DNA of 48,124 nt, from positions 1-48,124 of the forward strand of contig DKWV01000031.1 in assembly GCA_002491905.1 (NCBI GenBank). The letters run 5' to 3'. A program made the position numbers and the translations under genes. Position 1 is the stretch's first letter; every line of letters starts with the position of its first letter. Below, in pieces: positions 25,724-33,962 of the stretch. The stretch comes from Lachnospiraceae bacterium UBA7143. GTDB taxonomy: Bacteria > Bacillota > Clostridia > Lachnospirales > Lachnospiraceae. The notes under the pieces were generated by a model. It was not told where the DNA came from and ran no database searches. It saw nothing but the letters and a program-made list of their open reading frames with translations.

Positions 25724-25889
25724 ATTGATTTTTCTCCTCGTCGTAATGATAATCAATTCCTGCCAGTTTTTCGACTATATCGGAACGGTCTGCATCGAGA
25801 TCTTCGCAGAGCTGATCGAGACTGGAATAAAAGTCTCTCAGTTTTAAGTTTACATAACTCAATAACATCACAGGATCTTTCGGTATCAT
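25716..25889 (-). CDS. DUF4250 small protein
   Basis: A 57-residue protein starting MIPKDPVMLLSYVNLKLRDF, the family's conserved opening, followed by SSLDQLCEDLDADRSDIVEK and ending shortly after HYDEEKNQF. The start at 25889 is chosen because AAAGGTGG lies 6 nt upstream; the reading to 25943 extends beyond the family. It is small and acidic with no membrane segment, and its function is unknown. Its 3' end overlaps the ferredoxin/ASKHA gene start, so the two are translated together. Confidence 0.8.
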   Translation of the reverse strand: MIPKDPVMLLSYVNLKLRDFYSSLDQLCEDLDADRSDIVEKLAGIDYHYDEEKNQFV

Positions 25890-25967
25890 CTCCATCCACC
25901 TTTCTATCAGTTTTTGCCAAATCACGGTCCTTAAAACAGACATGCCTTCAGTAGGTTCCCAGCCATC

Positions 25968-27083
25968 TTATTCCAGCCGCATCTCCACACGGTATGTTTT
26001 TCCGTCACTTGCCACCCGCGCCATACTGCCGCAGATTAACGGCATGGAAGGCGGCAAATGGCCGATATCCAAATCCATAAGAACCGGTACATGGTAAGAG
26101 TACAGCATTTCACAGACTGCCTGATACTCATCAATCCCAAATTCTTCCACATCCATACCAATTCTCGGCCTGCCGATCAGGAACCCTTTACAGTGCTTAA
26201 ACCATCCTGCATGTTCCATCTGCCACATGGCACGGCGTATCCCCATCAGGTTCAGGTCGCACGCCTCCAAAAACCAGATGATTCCCTCCTCCCGGTACCG
26301 CTCCGCAAACGCAGACACCTTATCATACCGAGTGCCGAGGAGATTGGTCAGACAATCCATACATCCCCCCAGAAGCCGCCCTGTAAATTCAATTTTTTCC
26401 GCTCCGTCCCTGCTCTGCTCTTTCCTGCCCGGATCGCCTGCCCCCTCCTGCTCCGCTTTCCGCATGCTCGCCACATTTGTTCCGCCATCCGGCAGATAAT
26501 ATTTCATAACAGATGTTTCCGTCAGGTTATACGGTATATAAGGATGCTCCCCATCCTTTAACGACTCACGCTCCCATTTATCATATCCCTGCATAGTCAG
26601 TTTCTTTCCACAGAGAAGTGACATGGCATCATTTAATGACGGGTGTAACGGTTCCATTCCGAAAGCCGACGCGCAGGGCCCATACACAGATGCCACATCG
26701 CACAGGGTCGTCAGCAGAAATGTGAAATTCGTGTTATCCGAATATCCCAGATACCACTTGGGAGCCGCCTTTCCAATGCGCTCAAAATCTACATAATCCA
26801 GGATTTCGCACATCAGTTCTCCGCCTCCGCAGGAAATGAGACAGTCGTTATTTTTATCACAGTACCAGGCTGTCAGCTCCTCCCCGCACTTCCGGGGCAC
26901 ATTGCTGATACCCACGCCCATCTCCACATAGCAGTTCGGGCCAAGCTGCAAACGAAAGCCCTGCTCCCTCCATCTCCTCTGGGCATTCAGAAATCCACTC
27001 TTATACGGCTCTGTGGCGCAGCCAAAGGACGGCGCCACAAACCCAATCGTCCCGTTTTCCAGTAAAAATGCCGGATATCTCAT
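25968..27083 (-). CDS. S66 family peptidase (LD-carboxypeptidase/MccF-like)
   Basis: A 371-residue serine peptidase. The nucleophile is Ser115 in WYLGYSDNTNF, the Glu is in WFLEACDLNLMG and the His in DLDIGHLPPSMPLICG, all in the expected order. Members either trim the D-Ala end of peptidoglycan tetrapeptides (LdcA) or cleave toxic peptide-nucleotides (MccF, microcin C7 immunity). The length and LGYSD motif fit both, and the longer insert of about 30 residues rich in Lys and Glu near residue 220 is unusual. The start at 27083 has GGAGG 5 nt upstream, and an upstream ATG overlaps that site. No signal peptide is seen, so it acts in the cytoplasm. Confidence 0.9.
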   Translation of the reverse strand: MRYPAFLLENGTIGFVAPSFGCATEPYKSGFLNAQRRWREQGFRLQLGPNCYVEMGVGISNVPRKCGEELTAWYCDKNNDCLISCGGGELMCEILDYVDFERIGKAAPKWYLGYSDNTNFTFLLTTLCDVASVYGPCASAFGMEPLHPSLNDAMSLLCGKKLTMQGYDKWERESLKDGEHPYIPYNLTETSVMKYYLPDGGTNVASMRKAEQEGAGDPGRKEQSRDGAEKIEFTGRLLGGCMDCLTNLLGTRYDKVSAFAERYREEGIIWFLEACDLNLMGIRRAMWQMEHAGWFKHCKGFLIGRPRIGMDVEEFGIDEYQAVCEMLYSYHVPVLMDLDIGHLPPSMPLICGSMARVASDGKTYRVEMRLE

Positions 27084-27375
27084 AGTTACCTCCATACCGA
27101 AGCAATTTCCCGTGAAGGCCGCAAGCCAACATCTCCTGCGCTAAAAGTAGATTTAGCATTTGAGGAAAAAGCCGACTTATCCACACTTTTTTCTCTGCTT
27201 CAATCTTTTTTTGCTCCAATTCCGCTAAATCCTATTTTAATCACAGGTGCTTTTGTCTCTCGCCGGTTCTTCGCGCTCCATTTTGCGGTTTCACAATAAC
27301 TATATAGGTCAATTTTGCTTTCCGCCTACTTTCTTACCATACCACACTTACAATCATCTTGCCAGCCCGGACAGA
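27084..27375. other. Intergenic region between clpB and the S66 gene
   Basis: No gene recognised on either strand. A short perfect inverted repeat (GCTAAA and TTTAGC, 27140-27157, 6-nt spacer) is the only structure seen. The rest is T-rich on the plus strand without a clear promoter. Confidence 0.5.
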
Positions 27376-27416
27376 GAAAAAGGCCCGGCGTTTTTCTATC
27401 CTTCCCCAACGCCGGG
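27376..27416 (-). terminator. Rho-independent terminator of clpB
   Basis: A 9-bp GC-rich stem (CCCGGCGTT and AACGCCGGG) with a 15-nt loop is followed on the minus strand by CCTTTTTCTC. It stands 40 bp after the clpB stop codon. Confidence 0.85.
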
Positions 27417-27455
27417 TCTTTCCTCTCCCAATTCCCTTTTTATAACAAGTGCTTT

Positions 27456-30038
27456 TTATTTTCTTCTGGCCGCAAGCGTCCCATTCTCCACCGTAATCAG
27501 GATCACATCTTTCGCATCTACCTGATCCGAGAGAATCAGCTTCGCGGACAGGGTTTCCACATACTTCTGGATATACCGTTTCAGCGGTCTTGCACCGTAC
27601 ACCGGATCATAAGCATTTTCCACAACAAACTGCTCCGCTTCAGGCGTCAGCTCGATGGAGAGTTCCCGATCCGCCAGTCTCCTGTTGAGATCATCCACGA
27701 TCAGCCGTATGATACCGCCGATATTCTCCTTCGTCAAAGGCTTAAACAGGATTGTCTCATCCAGCCTGTTCAAAAATTCCGGCCGGAAATGGTTCCGCAG
27801 ATCGCCCATTACAAGCTTCTCCGCCTCCTCTGTGATCGCTCCCTGCGCGTCAATCCCGTCCAGCAGATACTCCGCGCCGATATTTGAAGTCATAATCAGG
27901 ATCGTATTCTTAAAATCCACTGTCCGCCCCTGCGAGTCGGTGATCCGCCCGTCGTCCAACACCTGTAAGAGCACGTTGAACACATCGGGATGGGCCTTTT
28001 CAATCTCGTCAAACAGCACCACCGAATACGGCTTTCTTCTCACCGCCTCCGTCAGCTGGCCGCCCTCCTCATAGCCCACATATCCGGGAGGCGCCCCGAT
28101 CAGCCTGGACACAGAGTATTTCTCCATATATTCGCTCATGTCAATACGAACCATGTTCGTCTCATCGTCAAAGAGGGATGCCGCCAGTGCCTTGGCAAGC
28201 TCCGTCTTGCCCACTCCCGTAGGACCGAGGAACAGGAAGGATCCGATCGGCTTGGTGGGATCTTTGATCCCCGCCTTGGAACGAATAATAGCATCTGTTA
28301 CCTTTGTCACGCCTTCGTCCTGACCGATCACCCGCTTGTGCAGCTCCTCATCCAGATGCAGGGTTTTATTCCGCTCGCTCTCCGTCAGCTTGGACACAGG
28401 AATCCCCGTCCAGCGTGAAATGATCTTCGCAATCTCCTCGTCGGATACACTCTGGTGCACAAGGGAAAGTTCTTCCGCGCCAACCTTTTCCTCCTCAATC
28501 TCCAACTGCTGCTTTAATGCAGGCAGCCTGCCATAGCTTAATTCCGCTGCCTTCTCGTAATCGCCCTCCTGCTGGGCAATCTGAATCTGACCGTTCACCT
28601 CGTCGATCTCTTCCCGGATCTTGGAGAGTTTCTCCACAGAGGCCTTCTCGTTCTCCCACTGCGCCATGCGGTTTTTCAGCTCTTCCTTCAGCTCCGCCAG
28701 CTCCTTTTGCAGATTGGAGAGCCGCTCGCGGCTCAGATTGTCGTCCTCCTTTTTGAGCGCCGTCTCCTCAATCTCCAACTGCATCACCCTGCGGCGCAGC
28801 TCATCCAGCTCCGTCGGCATGGAATCCAGCTCCGTCTTAATCAGCGCACAGGCCTCATCCACCAGGTCAATCGCCTTATCCGGCAGGAACCGGTCAGAAA
28901 TATAACGGTTAGACAACACCGCCGCGCTGACCAGCGCATTGTCCATGATTTTCACGCCGTGGTAAACCTCATAGCGCTCTTTCAGTCCGCGCAGAATGGA
29001 AATGGTGTCCTCCACCGTCGGCTCATCCACCATAACCGGCTGGAAACGCCTCTCCAGCGCAGCATCTTTCTCGATGTACTGGCGGTACTCATCCAGCGTC
29101 GTCGCGCCGATACAGTGCAGTTCACCCCTGGCCAGCATAGGTTTTAACATATTGCCGGCATCCATAGCGCCGTCCGTCTTGCCCGCCCCCACAATGGTGT
29201 GCAGTTCGTCGATGAAGAGGATAATCTGCCCATCGCTGTTCTTCACGTCGTCCAGCACCGCTTTCAGACGCTCCTCAAACTCGCCCCGGTACTTCGCGCC
29301 AGCAACTAACGCTCCCATATCCAGCGAGAATATCTTTTTGTCCTTAAGTCCTTCCGGCACATCGCCCCTGACAATCCGCTGCGCCAATCCTTCCGCCACC
29401 GCCGTCTTGCCCACGCCGGGTTCGCCGATCAATACGGGATTGTTTTTCGTCTTTCTTGACAGTATTCGAATCACATTGCGAATCTCGGTATCCCTGCCGA
29501 TCACGGGATCAAGCTTCTGGTTCCTGGCTCTCTCCACCAGATCCTGTCCATATTTCTCCAACGTATCATAAGTCGCCTCGGGATTGTCCGAGGTCACCCG
29601 CTGATTGCCCCGCACGGTGGAAAGCGCCTGCAGGAACCGCTCCTTTGTGATGCCGAACTCCCGGAAAATCTCCTTGATCTCCTTATTGGGGTGTTTTAAC
29701 ATGGCAAGGAAAAGATGCTCCACCGAAACGTACTCATCGCCCAGTGCCTTCGCCTCATCCTCCGCACCGATCAGCACTTTGTTCAGATCCTGTCCAATAA
29801 AGATCTGGCCGCCCTGTACCTTCGTGCGCTTGGAAAGCCCCTGTTCCACGCGGTTCGTAAAGTATTCCTTCTGTATCTCCATCTTCTCAATCAGCTTGAG
29901 AATCAGGCTGTCGTCAATGGTAAGCAGGCTGTATAACAGGTGTTCTTCTTCAATTTCCTGATTGCCGTACTCGTAAGCAAGCTTTTCACACTGTTCTACT
30001 GCCTGTATGGATTTCTGCGTAAATTTTGTTAAGTTCAT
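27456..30038 (-). CDS. clpB: ATP-dependent disaggregase ClpB
   Basis: Hexameric AAA+ chaperone that dissolves protein aggregates with DnaK. The product has 860 residues, the normal length. The N-terminal Clp repeat domain comes first. AAA-1 follows with Walker A GEPGVGKTAV and Walker B LFIDELHT. The long coiled-coil M domain (about 405-530, many Glu/Lys/Leu) separates it from AAA-2 (GPTGVGKTEL, VLFDEIEKAHPDV). No IGF/L ClpP-binding loop was noticed, so it is a disaggregase rather than a protease subunit. The start at 30038 has GGGAGG 8 nt upstream. The CIRCE element in its promoter indicates HrcA-controlled heat-shock expression. Confidence 0.97.
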   Translation of the reverse strand: MNLTKFTQKSIQAVEQCEKLAYEYGNQEIEEEHLLYSLLTIDDSLILKLIEKMEIQKEYFTNRVEQGLSKRTKVQGGQIFIGQDLNKVLIGAEDEAKALGDEYVSVEHLFLAMLKHPNKEIKEIFREFGITKERFLQALSTVRGNQRVTSDNPEATYDTLEKYGQDLVERARNQKLDPVIGRDTEIRNVIRILSRKTKNNPVLIGEPGVGKTAVAEGLAQRIVRGDVPEGLKDKKIFSLDMGALVAGAKYRGEFEERLKAVLDDVKNSDGQIILFIDELHTIVGAGKTDGAMDAGNMLKPMLARGELHCIGATTLDEYRQYIEKDAALERRFQPVMVDEPTVEDTISILRGLKERYEVYHGVKIMDNALVSAAVLSNRYISDRFLPDKAIDLVDEACALIKTELDSMPTELDELRRRVMQLEIEETALKKEDDNLSRERLSNLQKELAELKEELKNRMAQWENEKASVEKLSKIREEIDEVNGQIQIAQQEGDYEKAAELSYGRLPALKQQLEIEEEKVGAEELSLVHQSVSDEEIAKIISRWTGIPVSKLTESERNKTLHLDEELHKRVIGQDEGVTKVTDAIIRSKAGIKDPTKPIGSFLFLGPTGVGKTELAKALAASLFDDETNMVRIDMSEYMEKYSVSRLIGAPPGYVGYEEGGQLTEAVRRKPYSVVLFDEIEKAHPDVFNVLLQVLDDGRITDSQGRTVDFKNTILIMTSNIGAEYLLDGIDAQGAITEEAEKLVMGDLRNHFRPEFLNRLDETILFKPLTKENIGGIIRLIVDDLNRRLADRELSIELTPEAEQFVVENAYDPVYGARPLKRYIQKYVETLSAKLILSDQVDAKDVILITVENGTLAARRK

Positions 30039-30096
30039 AACATACACCTCCCTGCTGCGCAGATGCATTATGTCGATCTGTTCTATCTACACTATC

Positions 30097-30125
30097 ACAA
30101 TACAACGTATTGTTAGCACTGTCAA
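30097..30125 (-). promoter_or_regulatory. Sigma-A promoter of clpB
   Basis: On the minus strand: a perfect TTGACA (30120-30125), a 17-bp spacer and TATTGT (30097-30102). The -35 hexamer lies inside the CIRCE element. A perfect 7-bp inverted repeat (ACAATAC and GTATTGT, 30097-30113) covers the -10. Confidence 0.75.
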
Positions 30126-30139
30126 GCATTGAGTGCTAA
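30113..30139. promoter_or_regulatory. CIRCE element (HrcA operator) upstream of clpB
   Basis: TTAGCACTG, 9 bp, GAGTGCTAA. This is the CIRCE consensus (TTAGCACTC-N9-GAGTGCTAA) with one mismatch. It spans the -35 of the clpB promoter, so HrcA binding would block RNA polymerase. hrcA itself is not in the window. Confidence 0.92.
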
Positions 30140-30182
30140 AATTGTGTGAAAATTTTATAAAACTCTTATTTTACGAATCCGC

Positions 30183-30217
30183 GAAAACAGAAAACAGGAA
30201 GTCTCTGCAACTTCCTG
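30183..30217 (-). terminator. Rho-independent terminator after the Rpn unit
   Basis: An 8-bp perfect stem (CAGGAAGT and ACTTCCTG, 30195-30217) with a 7-nt loop is followed on the minus strand by TTTTCTGTTTTC. It ends the Rpn transcript before the clpB promoter. Confidence 0.75.
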
Positions 30218-30243
30218 CCAAAACTTTGTTTATTTTTAAATCT

Positions 30244-30417
30244 TTACAACCTTTTCTGTAATATCTCCCTATCGCTGTCATTCACTCCAAGCGGATTCAT
30301 CGCATGCTTTGCTTCCAGCTTCATATTCGTCATAAGATTTCTTGTGGACTCCAACAGGCTGTTCAATCTTACTTGCTCTGCATATTCTTCCGCATACTTC
30401 TCAACTGCCTTACTCAT
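30244..30417 (-). CDS. Small ORF equal to an Rpn C-terminal tail (remnant or stand-alone)
   Basis: A 57-codon reading frame 39 bp after the Rpn nuclease gene on the same strand. Its product, from MSKAVEKYAEEYAEQVRLNS to EILQKRL, aligns along its whole length with the last 53 residues of the neighbouring Rpn protein (EAVEKYAENVRLNSLL, then the final LLKKL). The two differ at many positions, so this is not a fresh duplication. No good ribosome-binding site precedes the ATG, and a stop codon lies three codons upstream. It may be the remnant of a second Rpn gene, or a functional small protein: Rpn C-terminal fragments made from internal starts are known to inhibit the full-length toxin. Confidence 0.5.
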   Translation of the reverse strand: MSKAVEKYAEEYAEQVRLNSLLESTRNLMTNMKLEAKHAMNPLGVNDSDREILQKRL

Positions 30418-30455
30418 AATCTTTTATTCTCTGTGCTACTTTGATCCACTCTAAA

Positions 30456-31253
30456 TCACAGCTTCTTCAAAAGCATAGCCTTATCTGCCTCTGATACCTT
30501 CATAGCTGTCATCGCCTGTTCCGCGGACAACTGCATAGACTCCATCAAATTCTTTATGGACACCAGCAAACTATTCAGTCTTACATTTTCCGCATACTTT
30601 TCAACCGCTTCACACATTCTCTTCCGACCTCCTTCTTCCTTAAAATGCTTTACCCCTTTAGCCAATTCCGGATAATACATATCCTTCGCTTCCTTACAGC
30701 CAAAGTCGTGCATCAATTTCCCGACCGTGTCTTCTCCCTTATAATTTCCATTCACATAGACAATATGAGAACCATCATCAAAGATATCGTCAATCTCCTC
30801 AAAATGCCGATTAATCGTATAGATCGATATCCCATGTCCAAAGATATCCGTCTGGGTAATAAACACCATATACGAATCCTGAAGTTCTGAAAAATCCTGC
30901 CCTGCTTTCAGCATCCGTGAATCCATCATACTGCTGTTAAATCTGGCGCGGCGTATATGCGCTCCCTCCGGTTTTTTCTGCACTTCCACATTATAGTGCT
31001 TTCCCGTGCTGTCCTTTGCCAGAATATCTAAACGGATATCCCGCCCGCCAACTATCGGGCTCTGCAATTCTCTCTGCCCCACAACGCTTATAACCTGGAT
31101 ATCGTCCTTTTTCAGTATAATCTTTAACAGAAGTGCTGTTGCCTCTATATTCCCATCAAATACCATAGACATCAGATCATCATCGAATAAACTCATACCA
31201 TCGACAATCTGCTCTACGGTTCTGGTATCCTGCCGTATTTCTTCTCCAGCCAA
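30456..31253 (-). CDS. Rpn family PD-(D/E)XK nuclease / putative transposase-like protein
   Basis: A 265-residue protein of the recombination-promoting nuclease family. The nuclease core is readable as Asp76 in RDIRLDILAK and Glu90-x-Gln92 in YNVEVQKKPEG, the ExQ variant common in this family. A helical C-terminal tail follows, ending in ADKAMLLKKL. The start is TTG at 31253 with GGCGGTG about 6 nt upstream; a later ATG (MSLFDDDLMSM) has no such site. It has its own promoter (31312-31340). Rpn proteins are DNA endonucleases linked to recombination and, in E. coli, to phage defence with toxicity held in check by their own C-terminal fragment. Confidence 0.85.
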   Translation of the reverse strand: MAGEEIRQDTRTVEQIVDGMSLFDDDLMSMVFDGNIEATALLLKIILKKDDIQVISVVGQRELQSPIVGGRDIRLDILAKDSTGKHYNVEVQKKPEGAHIRRARFNSSMMDSRMLKAGQDFSELQDSYMVFITQTDIFGHGISIYTINRHFEEIDDIFDDGSHIVYVNGNYKGEDTVGKLMHDFGCKEAKDMYYPELAKGVKHFKEEGGRKRMCEAVEKYAENVRLNSLLVSIKNLMESMQLSAEQAMTAMKVSEADKAMLLKKL

Positions 31254-31311
31254 CTAATCACCGCCTTTTTGACTGTCTTTTCTCTTGCCGTCTCATCATT
31301 AAGTTACTATT

Positions 31312-31340
31312 ATTATATCCTATCGTGCAAGGACTCACAA
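31312..31340 (-). promoter_or_regulatory. Sigma-A promoter of the Rpn gene
   Basis: On the minus strand: TTGTGA, a 17-bp spacer and a consensus TATAAT, about 60 bp upstream of the TTG start. It lies in the 271-bp gap after the NhaC gene, the rest of which holds only A/T-rich short repeats (two copies of ACCATTTT near 31430-31455). Confidence 0.7.
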
Positions 31341-31524
31341 TCTGATTTTTCTGAAATCATAGCCCCGGAAGGCATGAATCGGAAGCACAAATCAATTATG
31401 CCAAAACACATTTCACCGTCCATCCCGTACACCATTTTGTATACCATTTTTTGAAAAATGACAATTTTTGATGACACAAGACGAATTGTTAAAACTGCGA
31501 TATCCTTATCCCCATCTCAGGTTT

Positions 31525-32886
31525 TTAATGTTTCCTCCCATACCCCGTCAAAATGGCCACCGCCAGTATCACAAGCATACACAGGGAATAATAATTCACG
31601 AAAGGCACCGCCCCCGGCGCAACGGCAGCCCCCTCCCCGAACTGGGCGGACAGCTGCGCCGGAATGACGCAGTGCACGGTCCACGGCGCGAGGAAACAGA
31701 AAACACACCCTGTACAGTCCATCAGGTTCGCGCGGCGGTATCTGTCCACACCCGCCTTTTCGCCAATCTCATGAATCAAATCGCCAAGCGCCACAATCGC
31801 TACAGAAATAACACCCGTTACCATGCTTAGAATGCCAACGGACAGCACAATGGTCGCTTCTGTGCTGCGCTCCGTTTTAGCCAGCCTGGTCAGAAGCGCC
31901 CCCACGTCCTCAAAAAGGCCGCTGCATTCCAATACCCCCAAAAGAGCAAACACACCGATCAGCATTGCCATCGTCCCCGCCGTCCCCGTGATAGCCTCTA
32001 TAATAGCGCCCGATACGGAAAATCCGCCAGGAAAGGCAACGAGATCTCCCACCGTATAAATGCCGGACAGAAGTCCCGCCGCGATTCCTGCCACAATCCC
32101 CCAGGAAAGGGCAGTGATCAAGTGCTTTCTCATCATACAGAGCACAATAATCACGAGCGGCACCACCAGCATAATCAGGCTGAGCGGATTTGCCTGCACA
32201 TTCGCCGCCCCTGCAGCGGCACTTCCCTGTGTCGTCCTGGAGAAAAACAGAAACAGAAGCAGTGCCCCCGCCGCCGCAGGCAGGCTGTAACGCATCCGTG
32301 TCCTCACCACGGTCCCCAAATCCGCATGCTGTGTGGCGGAGGATGCAATCGTGGTATCCGAAATCGGGCCGAGGTTATCGCCAAACGCCGCGCCCGACAC
32401 AATAGCGCCTATCATAAACTCCGGTGACGCGCCAGCCATCACGCCCACCGGGAACAGAATGGGAATCACTACAAAATAGGTGCCCACCGAGGTTCCCGTG
32501 GCAAATGCCAACAGACAGGTGATGAGGAAGCTCGCTGCCACAAAAAGCCGGCCCGTAAATCCCGCCTCCACCACATAGGCTGCGATGGTCTGCACCGCAC
32601 CGCTGGCCGAGATCAGCTTGCCCGAAACCGCCGCCAGTATCACCGCCAGCACAATCACGCCGAACATCGGCTTGCTCAGACCGTATACCAGCGCTTCCCC
32701 GTATGCTTTTTCATCTTTTGCAAATATAACACCCACTATTAATGCTGTAAAAAATGCCAGCACATAGCCGTTCACATTGGACTGGCTGACCGCCGCCCAC
32801 AAAATCATCGCCGCGGCCGCGGCAAGCGGCGCAAGGCTCCCCGCCTTTCCGAAACGGTACTCAATTCTCTGTACTTTCTGATCCAT
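31525..32886 (-). CDS. Na+/H+ antiporter NhaC family protein
   Basis: Polytopic transporter of 453 residues with about eleven hydrophobic segments. The family hallmark region is VSGAAFGDNLGPISDTTIAS near residue 190, where polar residues lie within a membrane segment. The preceding FATGTSVGTYFVVIPIL is also typical. It belongs to the NhaC-type (IT superfamily) antiporters; some relatives exchange organic ions or amino acids, so the Na+/H+ assignment is by family only. AAAGGA lies about 7 nt before the ATG. It follows the inositol-phosphatase-like gene by 49 bp on the same strand, which may mean co-transcription. Confidence 0.88.
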   Translation of the reverse strand: MDQKVQRIEYRFGKAGSLAPLAAAAAMILWAAVSQSNVNGYVLAFFTALIVGVIFAKDEKAYGEALVYGLSKPMFGVIVLAVILAAVSGKLISASGAVQTIAAYVVEAGFTGRLFVAASFLITCLLAFATGTSVGTYFVVIPILFPVGVMAGASPEFMIGAIVSGAAFGDNLGPISDTTIASSATQHADLGTVVRTRMRYSLPAAAGALLLFLFFSRTTQGSAAAGAANVQANPLSLIMLVVPLVIIVLCMMRKHLITALSWGIVAGIAAGLLSGIYTVGDLVAFPGGFSVSGAIIEAITGTAGTMAMLIGVFALLGVLECSGLFEDVGALLTRLAKTERSTEATIVLSVGILSMVTGVISVAIVALGDLIHEIGEKAGVDRYRRANLMDCTGCVFCFLAPWTVHCVIPAQLSAQFGEGAAVAPGAVPFVNYYSLCMLVILAVAILTGYGRKH

Positions 32887-32935
32887 AGTTTATCCTTTCC
32901 GAAGCAAAAACGCCTCATAAACTCCTTTTCTAAAA

Positions 32936-33694
32936 CTACAGCAGCCCCAGCAGCTCCCCATGTATTTTCCCATTGGATGCCGCCACGCTGGTCCTTCCGG
33001 AAAAACCCAGCGGCTCTCCCCCGAAATCCGTCACCTGTCCTCCGGCCTCTTTGACCAGAAGCAGCCCGGCCGCGAAATCCCACGGACTCAGTCGCGGCTC
33101 GAAAAATCCGCCGGTGCGTCCACACGCCACATAGGCCAAGTCCAAGGCCGCCGTGCCTGTCCTGCGGATATCCTGCGCCCTGTCAAAGACACGCCGCATA
33201 CGCTGAAAATTCTGGTCCGCCAGATCTCTGTCATAGGGAGATGTGCCGACCGAAATAATGGTTTCGCTCAAAGCTGCGGCCCCCGATACATGGATCGGAC
33301 TGCCATTTAAAAAGCTGCCCTTCCCTTTCTGCGCATGGTAAACATCCTCACGGAAGGGATCGTAAACAACGCCAAGCGTAATCTCCCCTTTTTCATACAA
33401 CGCCAGCGATACCACGCTGTGCTGATAATCGTGGATCAGATTGGTGGTGCCGTCTATGGGGTCCAGAATCCAGTAGGTGTCGCCGGACATCTCGTGCAGT
33501 CCCTCCTCCTCCCCCAGAAACTGGATATCGGGAAAGCGGCTCCCCAGTTCCCGTGCCAGAAAGTTCTGGATATCTGTGTCCACCTGGGTCACATAGTCGG
33601 CCCGCCCCTTGGTCCTAATATGTCCGGCTCTCTCCCGGTTTCCCACAAAAGCTTTGGTTTCCTTCACCAGCGCAATAATTTCCTGCAGATTCAT
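32936..33694 (-). CDS. Inositol monophosphatase family protein
   Basis: Mg2+-dependent phosphatase of 252 residues. The metal and catalytic motifs are LGEEEG (Glu), WILDPIDGTTNLIHD near residue 85 and SPWDFAAGLLLVKEAGG near residue 205. It could act on inositol-1-phosphate, on fructose-1,6-bisphosphate or on 3'-phosphoadenosine phosphates, and the sequence does not decide. The start at 33694 (MNLQEIIALVKETK) has GGAAGGATAATCG upstream. A 40-residue in-frame extension to 33814 is basic and low in complexity and lacks a ribosome-binding site. Confidence 0.9.
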   Translation of the reverse strand: MNLQEIIALVKETKAFVGNRERAGHIRTKGRADYVTQVDTDIQNFLARELGSRFPDIQFLGEEEGLHEMSGDTYWILDPIDGTTNLIHDYQHSVVSLALYEKGEITLGVVYDPFREDVYHAQKGKGSFLNGSPIHVSGAAALSETIISVGTSPYDRDLADQNFQRMRRVFDRAQDIRRTGTAALDLAYVACGRTGGFFEPRLSPWDFAAGLLLVKEAGGQVTDFGGEPLGFSGRTSVAASNGKIHGELLGLL

Positions 33695-33842
33695 TCGATT
33701 ATCCTTCCTTTCTGCTTTTCCTTCCTGCTCCTCCGCCCGTTCCACGGACGCCGCTTGTTTTTCCTGTGCACTTTCTATATTATATATCTGCCTGGATTTT
33801 TTCGGCAATAGCATATTTTCAGAGGAAAGAACAGCAAATACT

Positions 33843-33871
33843 TGTCACCTTTTGGGACACATGTCCGTATA
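33843..33871 (+). promoter_or_regulatory. Candidate ECF-type promoter of the sigma-factor gene
   Basis: TGTCACC at 33843 and CGTATA at 33866, separated by about 17 bp, resemble an ECF sigma promoter rather than a sigma-A one. The spacer contains an inverted repeat (GGACA-CA-TGTCC, 33855-33866). ECF genes often carry their own target promoter, so autoregulation is likely. The leader to the TTG start is about 85 nt. Confidence 0.45.
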
Positions 33872-33962
33872 TAGGGTAAGAGGCCTCTCAGAAGTACGGC
33901 AGCGATGAATTTGCGGCCGCTGTGTATTTCTGTTCATTATACGAAGGAAGGAGGAAGGTGTC

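Noticed and set aside
27001..27219. 72-codon minus-strand frame upstream of the S66 peptidase
   Set aside because: Overlaps the peptidase start in another frame, has no ribosome-binding site and resembles no protein.
33695..33814. N-terminal extension of the inositol-phosphatase-like protein
   Set aside because: Basic low-complexity sequence with no ribosome-binding site at the far start; GGAAGGA favours 33694.
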